A stretch of DNA of 64,000 bases from Pseudofrankia saprophytica. GTDB lineage: Bacteria; Actinomycetota; Actinomycetes; Frankiales; Frankiaceae. A program made the translations under genes and the position numbers. The stretch's first letter is position 1. Each line of letters begins with the position of its first letter. This document shows, in pieces, positions 57,836 through 64,000 of this stretch. Under the pieces are notes generated by a model. It saw nothing but the letters and a program-made list of their open reading frames with translations. It did not search any database and was not told where the DNA came from. The stretch is taken from contig NZ_KI912266.1 of NCBI RefSeq assembly GCF_000235425.2, positions 1,409,823 through 1,473,822 on the forward strand, in the 5' to 3' direction.

Positions 57836-59272
57836 ATGAAGATGGCGGGCATGGTCGCTGCCGCGCAGACCCACGCCACCCAGCCTCGTCCGCCGACGCA
57901 CACCTACTCGGTCACCTGCTCGTGGTCCGGATCCACCGGCGCCGGGTACGAGCGGTACTCGCGGGCCCACGTGGGGCACGCGAGTACCGCCGCGGCGGCC
58001 CTGCGGCTGTCCTCGGACCCGGCGTTCCGCGGTGACCCGGCCCTGCTGAACCCCGAGCAGCTCCTGGTCCTGTCGGCGGCGTCCTGCCAGCTGCTGTCGT
58101 TTCTCGCGGTCGCCGCCCGTGCCCGGATCGACGTGCGCGACTACCAGGAGGCCGGTCACGCCGTCCTGACCGAGGACGGCAGGGGCGGCGGCCGGATCAC
58201 CGAGATCGTGCTGCGGCCACGGATCACGGCCGTCACGGACACGACCGAGGACCGGCTGGGCCGACTCGTCCAGCTGGCGCACCGGCAGTGCTACATCGCC
58301 GCGTCGCTCGCCTGCCCGGTCACCGTCGAGCCGACGTTCGAGATCCTCACCCCGTATGCCTTCCGGGACACCGAGGCGGCGGTACGCCGGCTCGCCCTCG
58401 TCTCCGAGGTCTTCGATCCGGGGTCGCGGGCGTTCGTCGCCGCGCGGGTGCCCGCGGGGACCCGGCCGGCGCTCGCGGTCGACCTCGGCTGCGGGCCCGG
58501 CCACACGACCCGTCTGCTCGCGGCCGCCACGGGCGCGCGGCGCACCGTCGGGCTGGACGCTTCAGGGGCGTTCCTCGCCGTCGCCGGCTCCACCCACGTC
58601 GACGACCAGGCGGGTCAGGCCGGCCAGGCGGGCGTCGAGGGTGGAACCGGCGGCGGTACCGGTGAGGCGGGCGAGATCGAGTTCGTTCGGCACGACGTCC
58701 GACGTGTCCCGTTCCCAGCTCAGGCTCGCGGCGCCGACGTGGTCTATGCGCGGCTCCTGCTGGCACACCTGGCCGACGTCACGACCGCCGTCGACGGCTG
58801 GATCACCCAGCTCGCGCCGCACGGTGTGCTGCTGCTTGACGAGATCGAGTCCATCAACACCGACCAGCCTGTCCTCGCCGCCTACCTTGACCATGCCAGG
58901 CGTCTGCTCGCCGCCCGTGGTACGACGCTGCACACGGGCCGGCTGCTCAACACCGCGCTGCACGACCTGGCCGCTCGCCAGTCGACGCCGGACTTCGAGG
59001 TCGAGTACAACGCCACCGAGCGGCTCAGCCCGCCGGTCGCCGCCGCGGCGGCGATGTTCGCCATGAACCTCGGCGTCTGGCGGGTAGACCCGTTGTTCGG
59101 TGATCGTGAGGCCGAGCTCGACCGGCTCGCCACCGACCTGGCGGCACTGGCGTCCGCGCCGCCGGAGACCGGCGTCATCACCTGGACCCTGCGTCGCGTC
59201 GCGGTTCGGCGCCTCGGCACTGATGCCCACGCCGCCGCCGCCGCTGGCGCCCGCGCGGACCCGGTGCCTTAG
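57836..59272 (+). CDS. OsmC domain fused to a SAM-dependent methyltransferase
   Basis: A 478-residue two-domain protein in one open frame. The N-terminal OsmC-type peroxidase domain (about 20-172) keeps the catalytic Glu74 (NPEQLL) and the two Cys, C84 (AASCQLL) and C152 (HRQCYIAASLACPVTVEPTFEI). The C-terminal domain (about 180-475) is a class I methyltransferase with AVDLGCGPGHTTRLLAAATGA (motif I), and a Gly-rich insert near 258-280 inside the fold. The usual OsmC partner for thiol peroxides is small. The methyltransferase substrate is unknown. Start ATG 57836. No clear operon. Confidence 0.9.
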   Translation: MKMAGMVAAAQTHATQPRPPTHTYSVTCSWSGSTGAGYERYSRAHVGHASTAAAALRLSSDPAFRGDPALLNPEQLLVLSAASCQLLSFLAVAARARIDVRDYQEAGHAVLTEDGRGGGRITEIVLRPRITAVTDTTEDRLGRLVQLAHRQCYIAASLACPVTVEPTFEILTPYAFRDTEAAVRRLALVSEVFDPGSRAFVAARVPAGTRPALAVDLGCGPGHTTRLLAAATGARRTVGLDASGAFLAVAGSTHVDDQAGQAGQAGVEGGTGGGTGEAGEIEFVRHDVRRVPFPAQARGADVVYARLLLAHLADVTTAVDGWITQLAPHGVLLLDEIESINTDQPVLAAYLDHARRLLAARGTTLHTGRLLNTALHDLAARQSTPDFEVEYNATERLSPPVAAAAAMFAMNLGVWRVDPLFGDREAELDRLATDLAALASAPPETGVITWTLRRVAVRRLGTDAHAAAAAGARADPVP

Positions 59273-59350
59273 CGGGAAAATCCTGTGGTCGTTGATCGGG
59301 ACGGTGCCGACGACTCCACCGGATCATCGTTTCACCGGATCATGGCCCGG

Positions 59351-59404
59351 TTCATGATCTGGTGGGATCCTCGGAGCTCGGGGTCCGAGGATCCCACCAG
59401 ATCA
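59351..59404. terminator. Inverted repeat, family 2 copy 2
   Basis: TGATCTGGTGGGATCCTCGG (59355-59374) is perfectly complementary to 59385-59404 over 20 bp, with a 10-nt loop. The left end shares TTCATGATCTGGTGG with copy 1. It lies between convergent genes, and its right arm contains the stop codon of the SRPBCC gene. A bidirectional terminator is likely. Two stem pairs differ from copy 1 in a compensating way. Confidence 0.7.
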
Positions 59405-59920
59405 CCAGTAGCCTCCCGCGCCGGTCGCCTCGACGGCGACGCGGGCGAGGGTTTGCAGCAGCGACTGCCACCATTCGGCGAAGCGCAGCTGGAAGACCGC
59501 CAGCGGGAAGCCATGCCGGGCCACGTGCTCGGGTGGCAGCCGGTCCCAGCCGAAGTGCTCCACGGTGACGCGCGTCTGGACGGGCTGGCCGGCGGCGTCG
59601 TCACGGATCTCGTCGAACCGGACGTGCAGCTCGGTTTCCTGGTCTGGGGCGAAGCTGGCGTGGCGCCAGCTGAGCACGAGCCGGCTGGGCGGCTCCCAGA
59701 CGCGGATGTGGCCGACGACGAACGAGCCGCCGTCGTCATACGTCTCGACCAGCCGGCCGCCCGGGCCCGGTTCGAAGGCGAGGGTTCCCGTTCGGTCGCT
59801 GAACGAGAAGAGGCCGTTGGGCCGCCACCAGTCGGCGATCTGCGCCGTGAACACGGTGAACGCCCGCGCCGCGGGAGCCGGTACCCGCAGCGCGACCAGG
59901 ACGCGTGATCCCTCGGTCAT
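59402..59920 (-). CDS. SRPBCC (AHSA1-like) protein
   Basis: A 172-residue START-like fold protein with RVPAPAARAFTVFTAQIADWWRPNG, GTLAFEPGPGGRLVETYDDG, and VVGHIRVWEPPSRLVLSWRHAS. It binds a hydrophobic ligand or acts in stress response in related regulons. Its ATG overlaps the ArsR stop by 4 nt, so it is third in an operon with the VOC and ArsR genes. Its stop lies within the terminator hairpin. Confidence 0.9.
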   Translation of the reverse strand: MTEGSRVLVALRVPAPAARAFTVFTAQIADWWRPNGLFSFSDRTGTLAFEPGPGGRLVETYDDGGSFVVGHIRVWEPPSRLVLSWRHASFAPDQETELHVRFDEIRDDAAGQPVQTRVTVEHFGWDRLPPEHVARHGFPLAVFQLRFAEWWQSLLQTLARVAVEATGAGGYW

Positions 59921-60345
59921 GGCTGCGACCTCTCGGCCGCGTCGCCCGCGCCGGGAGCATCGGCGGCATCAGGCGCGCCGTCCGGATCGAGCGCCCGGGG
60001 CGTGACGTCCGCGTCGTGTTCCAGGTGGGCGGCGAAGGAGCTGAGCTGCTCCGCCCAGGCCTGCTCGGCGCCGACCAGCCAGCGCCGCAGCTCCGCCATC
60101 GGCGCCGAGGTGAGCGCGTAGATCCGCACCCGGGTGTCGAACTCGGGGCTCGTCTCGGTCACCAGGCCGGACTGGCGCAGCACCCGCAGGTGCTTGCTCA
60201 TCGTCGACGGCGCGGTGCCGAGCTCCTTCGCCAGCTCACCGGCCCGGCGCGGCCGCTCGGCGAGCAGCTCCACGGCGCGGCGCCGGACCGGGTCGGCCAG
60301 CGCGGCAAGCGTGCCGTCCAGCCCCGCGAGCGCGGGCTCGCTCAT
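59917..60345 (-). CDS. ArsR-family regulator
   Basis: A 142-residue winged-helix repressor with LAALADPVRRRAVELLAERPRRAGELAKELGTAPSTMSKHLRVLRQSGLVTET and a YALTSAPMAELRRWL helix. It lacks the CxC metal motif, so it is probably not a metal sensor. Linked genes (VOC, SRPBCC) suggest it controls a small-molecule response. ATG 60345 overlaps the VOC stop by ATGA. The C-terminal Asp/Ala-rich tail is disordered. Confidence 0.9.
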   Translation of the reverse strand: MSEPALAGLDGTLAALADPVRRRAVELLAERPRRAGELAKELGTAPSTMSKHLRVLRQSGLVTETSPEFDTRVRIYALTSAPMAELRRWLVGAEQAWAEQLSSFAAHLEHDADVTPRALDPDGAPDAADAPGAGDAAERSQP

Positions 60346-60806
60346 GCCCAGCCGGTGGCCATGATCGGCTGTCCCAGCTCGGCCTCGGCCTCCGCGCGCG
60401 TGACGTCGCGGATGTGCGCGGAGAACGTCCAGGAGTGCCCCTCGGGGTCGACGGCCCGGTAGGTCCGGTCGCCGTAGAACTGGTCCGCCGGCTCGGCCTG
60501 GATCTGGGCGCCGGCGGCCCTGGCCCGCTCGCAGTGTTCGTCGAGACCGTCGGGCAGCTGGACGTGTACCCGCTGTGTGTTGGCTCCGCCGACGCTCGCC
60601 GGACTGCGCGCCCACTCGGCCCACTCGCCGCCGATCATGATCCGCCCGCGGCCGGCGCAGCTCATCTCGTAGTGGCACATCTCCGGGGCGTCCGGCGGCC
60701 CGTCGATCGCCATCGTGACCTCGAACCCGAACGTCTCGGCCAGCCAGGACAGCGCCGCCTTCGGGTCCCGGTAGTGCAGGCTCGACGTGAACACGTTGTC
60801 ATCCAT
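60342..60806 (-). CDS. VOC-superfamily (glyoxalase-like) protein
   Basis: A 154-residue protein with two betaalphabetabetabeta units: SSLHYRDPKAALSWLAETFGFEVTM, HYEMSCAGRGRIMIGGEWAEW, QRVHVQLPDGLDEHCERARAAGA and YRAVDPEGHSWTFSAHIRDV. The metal ligands (H near 11, E/H late) are present in part. It acts on or binds a small electrophile or drug. ATG 60806 is chosen by the family start. It is the first gene of the operon and probably leaderless. Confidence 0.88.
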   Translation of the reverse strand: MDDNVFTSSLHYRDPKAALSWLAETFGFEVTMAIDGPPDAPEMCHYEMSCAGRGRIMIGGEWAEWARSPASVGGANTQRVHVQLPDGLDEHCERARAAGAQIQAEPADQFYGDRTYRAVDPEGHSWTFSAHIRDVTRAEAEAELGQPIMATGWA

Positions 60807-60809
60807 GTT

Positions 60810-60842
60810 GGAAACAGTTTCCCAATCTGGAAACATTGTCAA
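60810..60842 (-). promoter_or_regulatory. Promoter with palindromic operator for VOC-ArsR-SRPBCC
   Basis: On the minus strand TTGACA (60842-60837) lies about 30 bp before the ATG, so transcription could begin at the start codon. GGAAAC-A-GTTTCC (60810-60822) covers the -10 region, and a further GGAAAC lies at 60829-60834. The palindrome is the likely ArsR site. Confidence 0.55.
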
Positions 60843-61297
60843 GCGGCTGGCTCGACGGGCTGTCCAGAGGTCCAGCGTCGGCCGCCTGTCGGGGGCACAC
60901 CTCCGAGTCGTTGGCCCGCTGCCTCCACAGCCCCGCGGCCAGGAGGACGAGTAGAAACACGGCCCCATCAGGCGCGCGGCGCCGGGGTACACCCACCCAC
61001 GGCCAGCGATCGGTCCCGCCCTGCCCCGGCCCGTCATCTTCACGGACGTCGGCGCCCGCGCCGTCCGAGCCCATGGTGAACGCGGCTTCGCCACCACTTG
61101 GTACCTGGCACCCCCTGACCGCTATCGCGCCCGCCCGCCCGCGCCGCGTCAGCGCCACCGACCGGGCCATCTTCCGCTCGGCCAAGGACATCCGGGAAAA
61201 CCTGGACAGGAGAACATCGCTGTCGATCACGGCGACATGCGGCCCGTCCTTGTGATGACCGCATACGACCGAACAATCCATTTTCAGGGAGGAACGC
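60843..61297. other. Spacer before the deacetylase gene
   Basis: About 455 bp with no supportable gene. It ends in a strong AGGGAGG ribosome site (61286-61292) for the deacetylase. GC content drops near 61250-61300. Confidence 0.35.
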
Positions 61298-63082
61298 ATG
61301 CAATTTGACGTCGCTCCGGTGAGCCTGACAAGCGATGAGCCTGGACCTTTCGTGGTCTGGGCTGGCGACGACGGCTACGACACCCAGGCGGGATATTTCT
61401 CCCTGCTCGCCTCCAACGGGATCAAGGGAACATTATTCCTGTCGGTTGACTGGGTGGACCAGGCCGGGACGTCTCCGGTATACGGGGACTCGTACATCAC
61501 CACCGCACAGGTTGCGGCAATCGTCTCCGCCGGCCACGAGATCGCCACGCACGGCAAGAATCATGAAGATCTTGGGACCTACTACCTGACATACGGTGCG
61601 GTGGCGCTCGATCTCCTGCTAGGTGCCGCCATCGGCGACATTCAATCGAAATTCGGCTTCTCGGTCAAGACGGGTTCCTACCCAGGCGGGTCGGCGAACG
61701 ACCGGGTGAAAGAAATAGTCAGCCGGCGGCACGAGTTCTTCCGCTGTAGCCGGGGTGTGGTCAGCCGAAACGCGCCGGATCCCTTCGACGTCCCGGGAAT
61801 AGACATCCTCGCCCCGTCCCAGGCGACCATCGAGGGGTACATCGACGAGGCCGTGGCGAACCGCAGCATCGTCGTCCTCTTCCATCATGGATCCATTGAT
61901 TCGACGCAGCTGACCAAGGTGTCGAACCTGATTTCCTACGCGGCTGGCGTGGGATGCGACCAGGGGACTTTCTACCGGGCGATGAGCCAGCGGAGCAAAT
62001 GGCTGTCGACGCGTGCGCTGATCGATGCCCAGGGCAACGCCTTCCATCCGGTCGTCCACACCAACGAGCTGATCGTCGACCGCAACGACAATATCGGTGA
62101 CCACTACGTTCTGGATCTGGACGAATCGACCAACGCACCATTCATGGACGCGACGAGTGGAACGCCATTTGAGTTCAGAAAGGACCTCCTCGCGCTCGGC
62201 ACATTTTATGTGGGGCGCCGTCGGGTGTTCGAGGACTTCACGACGACCAACAGTTCGACGACCGTCTCGTCGGGGAGCGCGGGATTCCGGGCCGATGACG
62301 TGGGTCTCTCCATCAGCGGTGCCGGCATCCCGGGCGCCACGACGATCGCGTCCATCGTGTCCCCCACCGCGGCCACCATGTCGGCTGCTGCGACGGCCAC
62401 TGCCACAAACGTGACGGTCACGGTCAACCGGCCCGTGTCGGGTGGCGTCACGTCCGCGGGAGAAATGCGTCTGTACAACGGGTTGGCCATTTACGGGACC
62501 ACGTCGCAGGCGGTGTCCTTCGGGCGCCTCGAATCGACGTTGGAAGGGTCCATCAGCGCGAACCAGTGGCTCAACAACGGTACGGCCGGCTCCGGTGGGG
62601 AGATGACCGTCGACTCGGGTACCGGCGGATCATACGTGAACATCAAGGCGTTCGCGACCAGAATCCGAAGCGAGGCCAACACGATACATCTGCGTCTGGG
62701 TGCCGCCAAGGATGGAATCGATTTCGGCGCGGCCGAGGACGTGACACTCGAACGGGACGGGAGCGGAAACCTCCTCGCCAATGTGACTCTCCAGACGGGT
62801 GGCGACCTGATCGTAGGCAACGCCGGAAACGGGCTCCTGGTCAAGGAGGGGACCAACGCGCGCCTCGGTGCCGCCACGTTGTCCAGCGGCGCGGCCACGG
62901 TCACCACAAGCGCCGTCACCGCGAACAGCCGGATCTTCCTGACCCCGCAGAACCTGTCCGGGGTCGGCACACCTCAGCCGATAGGTGTGTCCGCGAGAGT
63001 CGCGGGAACGAGCTTCACGATCACGTCGGCTTCCTCGAGCGACACTTCGACCATCGGCTGGATGATCGTGGAGCCCGCCTGA
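61298..63082 (+). CDS. Polysaccharide deacetylase domain joined to a phage-tail-fibre-like tail
   Basis: A 594-residue protein with no signal peptide. The N-terminal NodB-like domain (about 15-225) has D24 and D25 (WAGDDGYDTQ), H85 and H89 (ATHGKNHEDL), a TGSYPGG segment and FHHGSID, all near the expected metal and catalytic positions. The rest (about 300-594) is rich in Ser, Thr, Ala and Gly, with TTTNSSTTVSSGSAGF, PGATTIASIVSPTAATMSA and SSDTSTIGWMIVEPA. These resemble phage tail-fibre and minor structural proteins. Codon use is less GC-rich than its neighbours, so recent transfer is possible. It may act on a glycan at a cell or phage surface. Confidence 0.8.
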   Translation: MQFDVAPVSLTSDEPGPFVVWAGDDGYDTQAGYFSLLASNGIKGTLFLSVDWVDQAGTSPVYGDSYITTAQVAAIVSAGHEIATHGKNHEDLGTYYLTYGAVALDLLLGAAIGDIQSKFGFSVKTGSYPGGSANDRVKEIVSRRHEFFRCSRGVVSRNAPDPFDVPGIDILAPSQATIEGYIDEAVANRSIVVLFHHGSIDSTQLTKVSNLISYAAGVGCDQGTFYRAMSQRSKWLSTRALIDAQGNAFHPVVHTNELIVDRNDNIGDHYVLDLDESTNAPFMDATSGTPFEFRKDLLALGTFYVGRRRVFEDFTTTNSSTTVSSGSAGFRADDVGLSISGAGIPGATTIASIVSPTAATMSAAATATATNVTVTVNRPVSGGVTSAGEMRLYNGLAIYGTTSQAVSFGRLESTLEGSISANQWLNNGTAGSGGEMTVDSGTGGSYVNIKAFATRIRSEANTIHLRLGAAKDGIDFGAAEDVTLERDGSGNLLANVTLQTGGDLIVGNAGNGLLVKEGTNARLGAATLSSGAATVTTSAVTANSRIFLTPQNLSGVGTPQPIGVSARVAGTSFTITSASSSDTSTIGWMIVEPA

Positions 63083-63489
63083 AACTCCACGGTCCCGCCG
63101 GAATACTGCTCCGGATTCTTGCCATGTCCTGAGGGGACGGGGGCCCGGGGCGGAAGGAACCGAGACGGTCCTGGCGGAGAAGCCCGCGGTCGGGCTGCGT
63201 CCACGCCACACCACGGGATCATTCCGCCAATCGGGCATAACCTCATGGCCTACGCGCCGAGGACGTCTGGAGAAAAACCCGCCCCGCGCCGCCGCCGTAC
63301 CTTACCTCGGGCTTGTCCGGCGGAGTCGGACTCCCGCCTTCAGCGTGTCCTCCGCGATGTCGCGATGGATATCCGCCAGACTTGACGGGCCAAGGGGAGG
63401 ACGCGACACCCGCCGGTTTGGCGCGCCATGAGGCCGACTGGTTCCGCTGATATCGGCGTCTCGACGGACGATACGGACTAGGAGCAGTA
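63083..63489. other. Spacer before the TylF-type gene
   Basis: About 400 bp without a gene I can support. A GGAG ribosome site (63481-63484) leads to the next start. No promoter or repeat is evident. Confidence 0.35.
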
Positions 63490-64000
63490 ATGGAACTTTC
63501 GCATGTCGATTCCGCCGAATTGGCGGGCCGTTATCTGGACCTGCTGCGAGAAACCCTCACTTTTTCACTCTGGGAGGGGCGGGACGGCAGGATCTGGCGG
63601 CCCCGCCGCGCGGCGCACCGCGTCCTTTTCCGACTTCTCGAGGCGCGCGGACTGGAACTGGTCCGATACAGCGCCGCCGGCGCGCGTGACGTGGGTGGGG
63701 ACTGGCCTCGGCTTGCGCACACCATGACGGGAAGCCGTCGCCTGAAGCAGCTTCAGGAGGCGGTCGAGCAGGTACTCGCCGATGATGTTCCCGGGGACCT
63801 TATCGAGACGGGTGTCTGGCGGGGTGGGTCCGCCATCATGATGCGCGGCGTCCTGGCGGCACACGGTGTACGCGACCGTACGGTATGGGTCGCCGACTCG
63901 TTCGCCGGTCTGCCGGCGCCCAATCCTGAGCGGTGGCCGGATGATGCCGGAGATCCCCACCACAAATGGACCGAGCTCGTGGTGTCCGAGGCCGAGGTGC
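63490..64000 (+). CDS. TylF/MycF-family O-methyltransferase (3' end missing)
   Basis: 170 residues are in the window and the frame is open at its end, so the gene is partial. The protein shows SAM-binding GDLIETGVWRGGSAIMMRGVLAAHGVRDRTVWVADSFAGLPAPNPERWPDDAG, diagnostic of macrocin O-methyltransferase TylF. Family enzymes methylate sugar hydroxyls with Mg2+ and SAM. The start ATG 63490 follows GGAG at 63481-63484. Neighbourhood of the deacetylase suggests a glycan-modifying or antibiotic cluster further right. Confidence 0.88.
   Translation, partial: MELSHVDSAELAGRYLDLLRETLTFSLWEGRDGRIWRPRRAAHRVLFRLLEARGLELVRYSAAGARDVGGDWPRLAHTMTGSRRLKQLQEAVEQVLADDVPGDLIETGVWRGGSAIMMRGVLAAHGVRDRTVWVADSFAGLPAPNPERWPDDAGDPHHKWTELVVSEAEV

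Overview
This is a high-GC actinobacterial chromosome segment that starts at the replication origin. The order dnaA - oriC - dnaN - recF - DUF721 (DciA-like) - gyrB - gyrA - DUF3566 membrane protein - tRNA-Ile is the classical actinobacterial origin layout. GTG and TTG starts are frequent and protein linkers are rich in Ala, Pro and Gly. A mycothiol-type maleylpyruvate isomerase fold, Tat-linked lipoproteins and many TetR, PadR and ECF regulators fit a soil or plant-associated actinomycete. A Frankia-like organism is my best guess, but that is inference.

Region 1 (1-12.2 kb) holds replication and topoisomerase genes. The dnaA-dnaN spacer carries an origin whose DnaA-box-like 9-mers form a run repeated about every 11 bp. 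Region 2 (12.2-26.9 kb) lies between tRNA-Ile(GAT) on + and tRNA-Ala(TGC) on -, two genes that usually sit side by side. It holds a glycosyltransferase / methyltransferase / terpenoid-cyclase-fold operon of unknown product, a PadR-SDR pair with a textbook operator, an NDH-2-like oxidoreductase with a methyltransferase, and a two-component system whose kinase is split by an eight-G tract. Members of a small hairpin repeat family lie just 3' of gyrB, tRNA-Ile and tRNA-Ala.

Region 3 (26.9-43.7 kb) holds a ParA ATPase with a proline-rich membrane protein, a maleylpyruvate-isomerase-fold protein, a polyamine ABC transporter (potA-D-B-C), a tiny DLW-39 protein, a YbhB-like protein, a P-II protein that lacks Tyr51 and the usual 2-oxoglutarate ligands, DedA, a secreted lipase, a ROK kinase and an ECF42/DGPF pair. 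Region 4 (43.7-61.2 kb) is a patchwork of regulator-plus-target modules: MFS/TetR, quinone oxidoreductase/TetR with twin operators, Ser/Thr kinase, a TetR-ABC-2 exporter operon, HdeD, an OsmC-methyltransferase fusion, and a VOC-ArsR-SRPBCC operon. A TnsA-like fragment suggests past transposon activity.

Region 5 (61.3 kb to the end) changes character. It has a polysaccharide deacetylase domain joined to a long Ser/Thr/Ala/Gly-rich tail resembling phage tail-fibre proteins, followed by the start of a TylF-type O-methyltransferase that runs off the window.
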